Shown here: positions 55,166 to 63,886 of the stretch, piece by piece
Layout: each line of letters starts with the position of its first letter
How positions within the stretch are numbered: position 1 is the first letter of the stretch
DNA from: SIG603 sp964370115
Lineage (GTDB): Bacteria > Bacillota > Clostridia > Oscillospirales > Acutalibacteraceae
Assembly: GCA_964370115.1 (NCBI GenBank)
Contig: CAYJIA010000002.1
Coordinates: forward strand, 19,266-83,265
DNA length: 64,000 nt
Reading direction: 5' to 3'
Notes under the pieces: model-generated
Database searches by the model: none
What the model saw: only the letters and a program-made list of their open reading frames with translations
What the model was told of the DNA's origin: nothing
Program-made: the position numbers and the translations under genes

Positions 55166-56503
55166 TTATTTAACTAACACGCCTTGTTCTGTGCGATTTA
55201 TCAAAAATATATCTTCTTCAAGCCCGTTTTCGCCATTTATATAGACTAAAACTTCCTCGCTGTTTTCATTTAAGCACAAAAATTCATAGCACAGCGCTTC
55301 CTCTCCCCCGCCGGTGGAAATTACGGCAACATAGATTTTTTGTATATCCAGCAGTTCGCTTATACTCTCCGCCGCTTGTGCCTCGCTCAGCATGGGCAGA
55401 GTGTCGGTTCTGTCTTTGTGGTTCATAATATAACCATTTGCAGAAAATTCAACCATTTTTCCTTCGTTTAGCTCCACTGTCACCTTAATTAAATCCGGGT
55501 ACATCGTCACATTTTCATATACACTTGCAAAATTTATAGTGCAGGTGTTATCGTTTATTACATAGTAAGTTTCAACCACATCGGTATAGCCGTTTTTTTG
55601 CAAAATCACTTTTGCCTGTTCTAACGCCTTTTCATACGACATGGTAGATTGGCTTGTCTCGTGAGATTTTTTGTAGTACAAAACCTCTCCTCCTACCTTG
55701 GTAATTCGTATAACGCCGTCCTTACTTGCTATTTCAAATGAGGGTATATTGCCCTCTGAAATGCTAATGACCTGTAAAGAGTTTACGTCTTCCTCTAAAA
55801 ATTTACTTGCCTTAGAGAGCGCCTCGCTCTCACTTATCTCAGCCTTGCCTTTTAAAAAATATGACTCTTGATTTTCTACATGATTAGAAAAAGGCCCGTT
55901 GTATATTATACTTGCCATTTCGGTGATTTGTTCTGTAAAATCGCTTAGATTTTCATCAAAAACGGGAGGAGTTGGTAAATTGAGACTTTTACTCAGTATA
56001 CTTCCAGTTTGCCCTATGGACAAGTTGCCGCTCTCTACTTGCGCGCGAATTTCCACAAATTCATCAAGTATTTGCGACATGCCCTCATAGAGAATATTAT
56101 AGTTTGCCCTGTCGTCTTCGCTTAGCTCTTCTCCCCTTCCTGTCTTTTCGGTAATATAAAGCGCAAAATCAGACGCCACCGAAATATGACTTTCTATGCT
56201 CGTCGAATTATTATCGCTAAAAGGCAAGTAAGACATGGCGACCTTTGCCCCTGTCCCCGCCTGCATTATCTGCATTGCGACGCTCAAGTGTCCGGCTACC
56301 GTAGTGCAGTACTGTGACTTATCAAGTGCTATAACACTCTGTGCGATATACTCGGTAAATTGGCCGAGCGACTTTGTGTATGTGTACTGTAAGTCTTGGT
56401 TTAAATCGTCCCCAAAACCCATAATTCTCACTGCGAAAACAACTAAAAGAATAAATACAAAAGCAGTGAGGCAAAGTATAATAATGTTTTTCTTTTTTGT
56501 CAT
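55166..56503 (-). CDS. ypeB: Germination protein YpeB
   Basis: A 445-residue protein with one N-terminal membrane helix (about 7-27), a YpeB N-terminal helical domain (LNQDLQYTYTKSLGQFTEYI, then SYLPFSDNNS) and C-terminal PepSY-like repeats (ISESEALSKASKFL; MSYEKALEQAKVILQ; LSEAQAAESISELL). The segment IYNGPFSNHVEN matches the YpeB-specific Y-GPFS-H motif. In Bacillus, YpeB stabilises and localises the cortex hydrolase SleB in the spore inner membrane. No sleB lies beside it, which is unusual. Its presence implies sporulation. The ribosome site AGGAG is good. Confidence 0.9.
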   Translation of the reverse strand: MTKKKNIIILCLTAFVFILLVVFAVRIMGFGDDLNQDLQYTYTKSLGQFTEYIAQSVIALDKSQYCTTVAGHLSVAMQIMQAGTGAKVAMSYLPFSDNNSTSIESHISVASDFALYITEKTGRGEELSEDDRANYNILYEGMSQILDEFVEIRAQVESGNLSIGQTGSILSKSLNLPTPPVFDENLSDFTEQITEMASIIYNGPFSNHVENQESYFLKGKAEISESEALSKASKFLEEDVNSLQVISISEGNIPSFEIASKDGVIRITKVGGEVLYYKKSHETSQSTMSYEKALEQAKVILQKNGYTDVVETYYVINDNTCTINFASVYENVTMYPDLIKVTVELNEGKMVEFSANGYIMNHKDRTDTLPMLSEAQAAESISELLDIQKIYVAVISTGGGEEALCYEFLCLNENSEEVLVYINGENGLEEDIFLINRTEQGVLVK

Positions 56504-56605
56504 AATAAACTTACTCCTATTTCAAGATAACTAACACAGCTATTTTTTGACAAATTTTATAAATTATTCACTGTAATATAAATTTGACTGTTAATAAAAT
56601 ATTAT

Positions 56606-56634
56606 TGAATTAAATTTTAATAAGTGATATAATC
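56606..56634 (+). promoter_or_regulatory. Sigma-A promoter for secA
   Basis: -35 TTGAAT (56606-56611), 17-bp spacer ending TGA, -10 TATAAT (56629-56634). Confidence 0.8.
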
Positions 56635-56669
56635 AGAAGATATTCAGGCTAAGAAAGGTATGTGAATTT

Positions 56670-59414
56670 ATGGGTATTTTAAATGCACTTTTTGGAAACT
56701 ATAGCAAAAAAGAGCTTAAAAGAATAGATGCAAGAGTAAACGCCGTCATGGCACTTGAGGAAAAGTATAAAAAAATGAGCGACACAGAGCTTCGCTCGCA
56801 AACAGAGGTTTTGAAAAAAAGACTTGTAGACGGCGAGACCTTAGACGATATTTTGCCAGATGCATTTGCCGTGTGTGGAGAGGCATCTTGGAGGGTAATA
56901 GAAGAAAGACCGTACAGGGTGCAAATTCAAGGTGCAATGATTTTGCACCAAGGAAGAATAAGTGAGATGAAAACCGGTGAGGGTAAAACTCTTACCTCGG
57001 CGTTAGCCGCATACCTAAATGCGCTGTCAGGCGAGGGCGTACACGTTGTAACTGTCAATGAATACCTTGCAAAACGTGACTGTGAGTGGAACGGTAAAAT
57101 ATATAAATTCCTAGGCCTTACCGTAGGCTGTATATACAACGGGCTCCCAAATGATGAGAGAAGAAAAGTGTACAACTGCGACATCACCTATGGAACAAAC
57201 AACGAATTTGGCTTTGACTATCTAAGAGATAACATGGTGCTTTATAAAGAAAGAAAAGTACAAAGAGGCCATATATATGCAATCGTCGACGAGGTTGACT
57301 CAATCCTTATAGACGAGGCAAGAACACCGCTTATCATCTCGGGACAAGGCGAAAAATCTACAGATTTATACAAACTTGCAAACACATTTGCAAGAACCTT
57401 AAAACCTATAAGAGTTGCCGAGACCGACGAAAAACAAGACAACGACGAAATTTACGAAGAATACGACTATATAGTAAACGAAAAAGCAAAGTCCTCGTCT
57501 CTTACAGCAAGAGGCGTAAAAAAGGCAGAAGCTTTCTTTAGCCTTGAAAACCTTACTGACCCCGACAATGTGACAATTCAACACCATATAAACCAAGCGA
57601 TAAAAGCCTATGGAAATATGATAAAAGATGTAAGCTACGTTGTGCGCGACGGCGAGGTCATAATAGTCGATGAATTCACAGGACGTCTAATGAACGGCAG
57701 ACGTTACAGCGAGGGACTTCACCAAGCGATAGAGGCAAAAGAGAATGTAAAAGTAGCACACGAGAGCAGAACCTTGGCGACTATCACTTTCCAAAACTAC
57801 TTTAGACTATACAGAAAACTTTCGGGTATGACAGGTACGGCGCTTACAGAAGAAGCAGAGTTTTCAGAAATATATAAACTAGACGTCGTGGAAATTCCAA
57901 CAAATAGGCCTATGGTGCGTGAGGACTGTAGAGACTTAGTTTATAAGACAGAAGTGGCAAAGTTGAATGCCGTAATAGACGACATAGCCTTGCACCACGA
58001 AAAAGGTCAACCGATACTTGTAGGTACGGTAACGATTGAAAAATCTGAGCTATTAAGCAAAATGCTTAAGAAAAAAGGCGTAAAACACGAAGTTCTAAAC
58101 GCTAAATACCACGAAAAAGAAGCTGAAATCATAGCGCAGGCAGGTAAAAAAGGCGCCGTAACTATTGCAACTAACATGGCTGGTAGGGGTACTGACATTA
58201 AGCTAGGCGGTAACACAGACTTTATGGCTATCTCGAAAATGAGAAGCATGGGCATAGAGGAAGAGCTTTTAGAAGAGGCGACAGCGCACAACGAAACCGA
58301 CAACGAAGAGATTTTAAATGTAAGAAAAACTTTTGCAGACTTACAAGCACAGTTCAAAAAAGAAATAGAACAAGAGGCAAAAGAGGTTAAAGAAGCAGGC
58401 GGACTTTATATAATAGGCACAGAGCGCCACGAGTCACGAAGAATTGACAACCAGTTAAGAGGTCGTTCGGGTAGACAAGGTGACCCTGGTAAAAGCCGCT
58501 TTTATATCTCACTAGAAGACGATTTGATGCGTCTATTCGGTGGCGACAGAATAAGCATGGTCATGGACAAAATGAACATGGACGAAAACACACCGCTTGA
58601 CGTGGGAATAATCTCAAACACCATAGAAAATGCGCAGAAAAAAGTAGAGGGCAGAAACTTTGGCATAAGAAAAAATGTCTTACAATACGACGACGTTATG
58701 AACCGTCAACGTGAAATTATTTATGATCAAAGAAACAAAGTGCTAAACGGAGAAAATGTGCAAGAGCAAGTGACTAAGATGGTCTACGACTCAATCGATG
58801 CAAATGTCGATTTATTCCTACCAAAAGATGTGATAAAAGACGATTGGGACATCGCAAGCCTTAGAGGACATTACATGGGTTGGTTACTTACTCCCGACGA
58901 TTTACACTATACTCAAGATCAAATAGAAGACCTAGAGGTAGAGGACGTAAAAGCCCTGCTTAAAGAAAAAGCTATGAAAATCTATGAGGAAAAAGAAAAA
59001 ACTTACACACCCGAAATTATGCGCGAGGCAGAGCGTATGGTACTACTCAAAAACGTAGACACCCAGTGGATGGATCATATCGACGCAATGGACGAGCTAA
59101 AGCATGGCATAAGAATGAGGGCGTACGGTCAAAAAGACCCTGTAATCGAGTACAGAACAGAGGGTTTTGACATGTTTGACCAAATGATAGAGAATATTAG
59201 GGAAAATACAGGAAAAGCTATGATGACCCTAAGACTTCGCACAAAAGAAGCACCAAAAAGAGAAGCCGTTGCAAAAGAAACCTCTGCAACAGGAGCAGTA
59301 GAGGGCGGTGCAAACAACACAACGGTTAGAGGAACCAAAAAGGTAGGCAGAAACGAATTTTGTCCTTGCGGAAGCGGTAAAAAATACAAAAAATGCTGTG
59401 GAAAAGAGGAGTAA
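56670..59414 (+). CDS. secA: Preprotein translocase ATPase SecA
   Basis: The 914-residue motor that drives proteins through SecYEG. Walker A is MKTGEGKT at residues 100-107, and the DEAD-like Walker B is AIVDEVDSILIDEARTPLI. NBD2 carries VTIATNMAGRGTDIKLGG and the arginine-finger region RIDNQLRGRSGRQGDPG. The helical scaffold includes the WMDHIDAMDELKHGI segment. The C-terminal zinc-binding tail CPCGSGKKYKKCC binds SecB or the ribosome. The length is typical, with complete motifs. It is expressed from its own promoter. A repeat-derived spacer separates it from cysK. Confidence 0.98.
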   Translation: MGILNALFGNYSKKELKRIDARVNAVMALEEKYKKMSDTELRSQTEVLKKRLVDGETLDDILPDAFAVCGEASWRVIEERPYRVQIQGAMILHQGRISEMKTGEGKTLTSALAAYLNALSGEGVHVVTVNEYLAKRDCEWNGKIYKFLGLTVGCIYNGLPNDERRKVYNCDITYGTNNEFGFDYLRDNMVLYKERKVQRGHIYAIVDEVDSILIDEARTPLIISGQGEKSTDLYKLANTFARTLKPIRVAETDEKQDNDEIYEEYDYIVNEKAKSSSLTARGVKKAEAFFSLENLTDPDNVTIQHHINQAIKAYGNMIKDVSYVVRDGEVIIVDEFTGRLMNGRRYSEGLHQAIEAKENVKVAHESRTLATITFQNYFRLYRKLSGMTGTALTEEAEFSEIYKLDVVEIPTNRPMVREDCRDLVYKTEVAKLNAVIDDIALHHEKGQPILVGTVTIEKSELLSKMLKKKGVKHEVLNAKYHEKEAEIIAQAGKKGAVTIATNMAGRGTDIKLGGNTDFMAISKMRSMGIEEELLEEATAHNETDNEEILNVRKTFADLQAQFKKEIEQEAKEVKEAGGLYIIGTERHESRRIDNQLRGRSGRQGDPGKSRFYISLEDDLMRLFGGDRISMVMDKMNMDENTPLDVGIISNTIENAQKKVEGRNFGIRKNVLQYDDVMNRQREIIYDQRNKVLNGENVQEQVTKMVYDSIDANVDLFLPKDVIKDDWDIASLRGHYMGWLLTPDDLHYTQDQIEDLEVEDVKALLKEKAMKIYEEKEKTYTPEIMREAERMVLLKNVDTQWMDHIDAMDELKHGIRMRAYGQKDPVIEYRTEGFDMFDQMIENIRENTGKAMMTLRLRTKEAPKREAVAKETSATGAVEGGANNTTVRGTKKVGRNEFCPCGSGKKYKKCCGKEE

Positions 59415-59500
59415 ATAGTTGAGAATGGAGAATGTATAATTGAGAGTGATGGCGGAAAAAGCAAAGCATTTTCTTAAATTCTCAATTCTCAAGTATCAAT
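59415..59500. repeat. Family-1 repeat fragments forming the cysK leader
   Basis: TTGAGAATGGAGAATG, AAAAGC-AAA-GCATTTTC and TTCTCAATTCTCAAG cover nearly the whole secA-cysK gap, up to a few bases before the cysK ATG. Confidence 0.7.
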
Positions 59501-59506
59501 TAAAAA

Positions 59507-60424
59507 ATGAATATACTAAACTTAATCGGAAATACGCCTGTATTAAAGGCGGACAAATTTAAAGAATTTTTAGGATTAGAGGCAGAGATTTTTACAAAAC
59601 TCGAGGCGTTCAATCCTGCAGGCTCTGTCAAAGACAGGGTGGCAAAGGCAATGATACAAAAAGCTATAGAAGAGGGAAAGCTTAAAAAAGACAGTGTAAT
59701 AGTCGAGCCGACCTCAGGAAATACCGGAATAGGACTTTGCATGGTGGCGTCGTATTTTGGCTATAAAACTGTAATAGTAATGCCAGAAAATATGTCAAAG
59801 GAAAGACAAGACATCATGCGCGGATATGGCGCAAGCTTAGTGCTCACACCAAAAGAAAAAGGTATGGCAGGTGCAATAGAAAAAGCGACAGAGCTTTTAG
59901 AAAATAACGAAAACTATTTCATGCCATCTCAGTTTGAAAACAGCCAAAACCCAATGGCACACTACAAAACAACAGGTCCTGAGCTATATAGCCAAATGGA
60001 CGAAAAAATTGACGTGTTGGTCTGCGGTGTGGGAACAGGCGGAACAATAAGTGGAACAGGTAAATTCTTAAAAGAGAAAAATCCAAATATTAAAGTAATT
60101 GCGGTAGAGCCAAAAGAGTCTGCGGTTTTATCAGGAAAAGAAAAAGGCCCCCATGGCATACAAGGCATAGGAGCTGGATTTATCCCTAAGATTTTAGACA
60201 GAGATATAATTGATGAAATTGTAACAGTTTCTACCGAAGACGCAAGAGAAAGCGCAAGAATGTTTGCAAAAACCGAAGCTTTCCTATGCGGAATATCCTC
60301 GGGTGCTGCCCTAAACGGCGCCGTGCAAATAGCAAAAAGAGAAGAATACAAGGGCAAAAATATAGCAGTAATCCTACCCGACGGAGCAGAAAAATATCTG
60401 TCTATGGGACTGTTTAGCGATTGA
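59507..60424 (+). CDS. cysK: Cysteine synthase A (O-acetylserine sulfhydrylase)
   Basis: A 305-residue PLP enzyme making cysteine from O-acetylserine and sulfide. The PLP lysine is in NPAGSVKDRVA, the substrate loop is EPTSGNTGIGL, and the phosphate-binding Gly loop is GVGTGGTISGTGKFLKEK. The FLCGISSGAA motif is present. The sequence upstream of the ATG (AAGTATCAATTAAAAA) has no recognisable ribosome site and is derived from a repeat, so translation initiation is probably weak or depends on secA read-through. With MetA it gives the window partial sulfur amino-acid synthesis. Confidence 0.96.
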   Translation: MNILNLIGNTPVLKADKFKEFLGLEAEIFTKLEAFNPAGSVKDRVAKAMIQKAIEEGKLKKDSVIVEPTSGNTGIGLCMVASYFGYKTVIVMPENMSKERQDIMRGYGASLVLTPKEKGMAGAIEKATELLENNENYFMPSQFENSQNPMAHYKTTGPELYSQMDEKIDVLVCGVGTGGTISGTGKFLKEKNPNIKVIAVEPKESAVLSGKEKGPHGIQGIGAGFIPKILDRDIIDEIVTVSTEDARESARMFAKTEAFLCGISSGAALNGAVQIAKREEYKGKNIAVILPDGAEKYLSMGLFSD

Positions 60425-60439
60425 TAATGAATAAAATTC

Positions 60440-60469
60440 GTAGGGGCGAACCTGTGTGTTCGCCCCTAC
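60440..60469. terminator. Family-2 hairpin acting as bidirectional terminator
   Basis: Perfect 12-bp stem GTAGGGGCGAAC-CTGTGT-GTTCGCCCCTAC between converging cysK and the ricin-lectin gene. It is identical in sequence to hairpins at 15761 and 16770. There is little T-run, so termination is not certain. Confidence 0.6.
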
Positions 60470-60501
60470 ATTTGTTTGTCAATTTGACAAAAATTATTTT
60501 A

Positions 60502-61146
60502 TTACTTTTTAACCGCTGCTTTTTTAGCTGGTGCTTTTTTTGCAGGTGTTTTTGTTGTTGTCTTAGCAGTAGTAGTTTTTGTAGCAGCTGGTTTTTTTGC
60601 TGTAGTTGTTTTTGCTGGTGCTTTTTCCTCGGCTACAGTGGTTTTTTTAGCTTCCGCTGGTTTTGATTTTGCAACAGATGTTGTTTTCTTTTTAGTAACA
60701 GTTTTTGTAACTGCAACAGGATACTCGGCTAGCTTCCATTCTTGGTTATCTCCGCCAACATGATCCCATACTTGTATAACAGCACCGTCGTCGTCGCTTA
60801 AATCTCTTATATCAAGCACTTTTTGGTTGTAAATATTTTTAACTAATTTGTGACCCCTAGAAGCTGTCTCTAGCTCCCAAAGTTGAGTCTCAGAGTCGAT
60901 AACGTCTTCCCATACTTGCACTTCTGTTCCGTTGTCCATGCCATGAGCAACTATATCAAGCGCCATACCGCTTGCTTTGTTGATTACCTTAAATACCTTG
61001 CCACTAATTTTTTTTGTAATCCAAAGTTCGTTGTCAGTGTAGCTTATGGTTCCTTGCTCTACTGTTCCAAGTGCAGTTGTGCGCAAAACTTTTCCGCTTC
61101 TCTTGTTTGAAATCAAATATGTTTTTCCTGCTGATTTAGTTGCCAT
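60502..61146 (-). CDS. Ricin-B lectin domain protein with histone-H1-like tail
   Basis: 214 residues without signal peptide or membrane segment, so apparently cytoplasmic. Residues 1-142 form a ricin-type beta-trefoil: three units of about 40 residues with the Q-x-W signatures TQLW (to residue 90) and NQEWKL (135-139), and VQVW/IQVW strands. Residues 145-214 are a low-complexity tail of Lys, Ala, Thr and Pro (TKKKTTSVAK, AKTTTAKKPAATK, PAKKAPAKKAAVKK). The tail closely resembles eukaryotic H1 or bacterial AlgP/Hc1-like DNA-binding tails. The ribosome site (AAAGGGAG) and promoter are strong. Function unknown; binding to a nucleic acid or a polyanion by the tail is inference. Confidence 0.85.
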   Translation of the reverse strand: MATKSAGKTYLISNKRSGKVLRTTALGTVEQGTISYTDNELWITKKISGKVFKVINKASGMALDIVAHGMDNGTEVQVWEDVIDSETQLWELETASRGHKLVKNIYNQKVLDIRDLSDDDGAVIQVWDHVGGDNQEWKLAEYPVAVTKTVTKKKTTSVAKSKPAEAKKTTVAEEKAPAKTTTAKKPAATKTTTAKTTTKTPAKKAPAKKAAVKK

Positions 61147-61208
61147 TGTGTTTTCGCTCCCTTTTTAATTTAATTTGTAATTTTATATTTATTAGTAGTA
61201 TATTAAAG

Positions 61209-61237
61209 ATTTTAGTGCTAAATAGCCAAAAAGTCAA
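61209..61237 (-). promoter_or_regulatory. Sigma-A promoter for ricin-lectin gene
   Basis: Minus strand: -35 TTGACT (61232-61237), 17-bp spacer, -10 TAAAAT (61209-61214). It leaves a 5' leader of about 55 bases. Confidence 0.65.
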
Positions 61238-61437
61238 CAGATTTTATTAGCGGTTTTTTGGGTGGTCATTGTAGGATATCACAGATTTATAGTCTTTTTT
61301 CTGTTAAATTGGTCAGATTAACATTAAAACTGCAATTTCGTTGTTGAATATACATAAAAAAGTTTTTCAATAAAGGCGAAATTTCTTCTATTTTTAAAGA
61401 GGAATAATAAGAATATTTCGCTAATTTGAAAAAAATA

Positions 61438-61467
61438 TTGAGTATTACTGTGCATATGTTGTATAAT
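61438..61467 (+). promoter_or_regulatory. Sigma-A promoter for P-type ATPase gene
   Basis: -35 TTGAGT (61438-61443), 18-bp spacer, -10 TATAAT (61462-61467). Confidence 0.65.
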
Positions 61468-61495
61468 TAGAAGAAAAAAGCAAGGTGGGAATTTT

Positions 61496-63886
61496 TTGAC
61501 AAAGGATAAAGAAAGCGTGGGAAAAGTGAAAAATGCCGACACAAAGCGGTTTTTTCCTAATATAAATACAGGACTTAGCACAGAACAAGTAAGACAAAGA
61601 GAAGCCGAGGGTCTTTTAAATTACGACAACAGCGTAAAGACTAAAACAGAAAAGCAAATTATCTTTGAAAATACTTTTACATTTTTCAATACTATAAATA
61701 TAATACTTGCAATATTTGTACTGCTCGTAGGCTCATACAGAAACCTTATGTTTATGGGCGTTATAATAAGCAATGCGGCAATAGGCTCGCTTCAGGGAAT
61801 ACGCTCTAAACGTGCAATAGACAAGCTTTCGCTAATATCCGCACCAAAGGCGCATGTCGTGCGCGACGGTAAGAAAATTGAAATTGCAGTGGATAAAATA
61901 GTCCTTGACGATATTTTGCACTTAGAAACAGGAAATCAAATATGCGCCGATTGCATTTTACTTGAGGGTGAAGTAGAGGTTAACGAGTCGCTTTTGACGG
62001 GTGAATCTGACACCATAACAAAAAAAGCTGGCGATATGCTACTTTCGGGCAGTTTCATAGTGAGTGGCTCTTGTCATTCAAGGGTAGAAAACATAGGCGA
62101 AGAAAATTATGCGACAAAAATTGCGAGTCAGGCAAAGTATGTAAAGGAACAAAACTCCGCAATAATGAAGTCATTAAATATGATAGTTAAATTCATAGGC
62201 TTTAGCATAATCCCTGTTGGAATTATACTTTTTACAAAGCAGTATTTTTTATTAAGCGACACCCTAGAGCATTCGGTTGTCAGCACGGTGGCGGCACTGA
62301 TAGGAATGATACCCGAGGGGCTTGTGCTTTTGACCTCGGTGGTTTTTGCCGTAACGGTAATAAGACTTGCCACACATAAAACACTCGTAAAAGAGCTGTA
62401 CTCATCTGAGACACTTGCAAGGGTAGATGTCTTATGCCTTGACAAAACGGGAACAATAACCGAGGGCAGTATGCAGGTAGATTTAGTCTTGCCGATAAGC
62501 GGAATAAGGCAAGAAGAGATAGAAGATGCCTGTTTAAAGCTTAGTTCGGTACTAAGTGACAACAACCCGACCTTTGAGGCAGTGAGAGAAAAGTTCCCTG
62601 TAGATAGCGGAATAAAGGCAAGCCATATAATAGCATTTTCATCTCAAAGAAAATGGAGCGGTGCCTACCTAAAAAACGATGGTGCCTACATTATGGGTGC
62701 TGGAGAATTCGTCTTTGGAGAAGAATTTAAAAATTACGAAAAAACAGTAAAAGACTACTCAGAAAAAGGGCAAAGAGTCTTGGTCGTTGCAAAAAGCAGT
62801 GAAGATTTTAACGACAAAGAATTACCAAAAGACATAAAACTTATGGGCTTTATCGTTTTAAGCGATAAAATCAGGGCAGAGGCAAAACAAACCTTGAGAT
62901 ATTTTTCAGACCAAGGCGTTGACCTAAAAATAATTTCGGGCGACAATGCGGTAACTGTTTCAAACATTGCAAAAAAAGCAGGGCTTGAGACTGCGGAGGA
63001 ATATATAGACGCCTCTACTTTAAGCGAAGACTGCAACTATGAAGAAGTAGTAGAAAAATACAGCGTGTTTGGCAGGGTGACGCCACATCAAAAATTAGAA
63101 TTTGTAAAAGCTCTTAAAAAATGCGGACACACAGTTGCGATGACAGGCGACGGAGTAAACGATGTATTAGCCCTTAAAGAGGCAGATTGTAGCATAGCAA
63201 TGGCGTCGGGCTCAGATGCGGCAAGAACTGTATCTGATTTAGTCTTGCTCGACTCAAACTTTGCCTCGATGCCGGTGGTAGTAAGAGAGGGCAGACGCTC
63301 GATAAACAATCTACAGCGCTCGGCAACTTTGTTTTTGGCAAAGACAATTTACTCGGTACTAATGGCGCTTTTATTCGTATTTTCCACGGTGCCATATCCA
63401 TTTCAACCAATACACCTAACGCTTATCAGCACACTTACCATAGGCGTGCCGTCGTTTTTGCTAGCACTCGAGCCAAACAAGGCAAGGGTAAAGGGTAATT
63501 TTTTGATAAACGTATTAAACAAATCTCTGCCGGCAGGACTTACAACGGTTTTAAATATTTGTTTTTTACTCATGGTAAAAAACAATCTAAATCTGAGCAA
63601 CGAGCAGTTCTCGACCCTATGTGTAGTGGCGACAACAATTACTGCTATGGTGCTACTAGTAAGGGCATGTTTCCCGTTTAGCATAATGCGCTCGGCTCTT
63701 GTACTTTTGCTCTGCACGGGTTTTATAGTCGCAGTGATATATTTTTCAGAGTTATTCGTATTAGCCCCAATAAACACTACAATGATAATAATACTAATCC
63801 CAATAATAATCTTCGCAAGCCTAAGCGTAACCGCACTTACACATTTTATTGAGAATTATTTGAAAGTGAAGAGTGAAAAATCGTAG
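61496..63886 (+). CDS. Cation-transporting P-type ATPase, CtpE-like
   Basis: A 796-residue P-type ATPase. The actuator motif LLTGES is at 166-171. The phosphorylation motif LDKTGT has the acceptor Asp at 316, and the hinge AMTGDGVNDVLALK is present. The first membrane pair includes NTINIILAIFVLLVGSYRN, and the ion-site helix reads IPEGLVLL (272-279). There is no N-terminal heavy-metal-binding domain or CPC motif, so it is not a Cu/Cd pump. LARVDVLCLDKTGT and GIRSKRAIDKL resemble the actinobacterial CtpE group, which has been linked to calcium uptake. The TTG start follows AAGGTGGG. Ion specificity is unproven. Confidence 0.92.
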   Translation: MTKDKESVGKVKNADTKRFFPNINTGLSTEQVRQREAEGLLNYDNSVKTKTEKQIIFENTFTFFNTINIILAIFVLLVGSYRNLMFMGVIISNAAIGSLQGIRSKRAIDKLSLISAPKAHVVRDGKKIEIAVDKIVLDDILHLETGNQICADCILLEGEVEVNESLLTGESDTITKKAGDMLLSGSFIVSGSCHSRVENIGEENYATKIASQAKYVKEQNSAIMKSLNMIVKFIGFSIIPVGIILFTKQYFLLSDTLEHSVVSTVAALIGMIPEGLVLLTSVVFAVTVIRLATHKTLVKELYSSETLARVDVLCLDKTGTITEGSMQVDLVLPISGIRQEEIEDACLKLSSVLSDNNPTFEAVREKFPVDSGIKASHIIAFSSQRKWSGAYLKNDGAYIMGAGEFVFGEEFKNYEKTVKDYSEKGQRVLVVAKSSEDFNDKELPKDIKLMGFIVLSDKIRAEAKQTLRYFSDQGVDLKIISGDNAVTVSNIAKKAGLETAEEYIDASTLSEDCNYEEVVEKYSVFGRVTPHQKLEFVKALKKCGHTVAMTGDGVNDVLALKEADCSIAMASGSDAARTVSDLVLLDSNFASMPVVVREGRRSINNLQRSATLFLAKTIYSVLMALLFVFSTVPYPFQPIHLTLISTLTIGVPSFLLALEPNKARVKGNFLINVLNKSLPAGLTTVLNICFLLMVKNNLNLSNEQFSTLCVVATTITAMVLLVRACFPFSIMRSALVLLLCTGFIVAVIYFSELFVLAPINTTMIIILIPIIIFASLSVTALTHFIENYLKVKSEKS

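Larger units (their letters stand above)
61147..61495. other. 350-bp gap between ricin-lectin and P-type ATPase genes
   Basis: AT-rich divergent intergenic region with a promoter near each end. I see no gene, no recognisable riboswitch or ncRNA, and none of the usual hairpin repeats. Confidence 0.5.
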
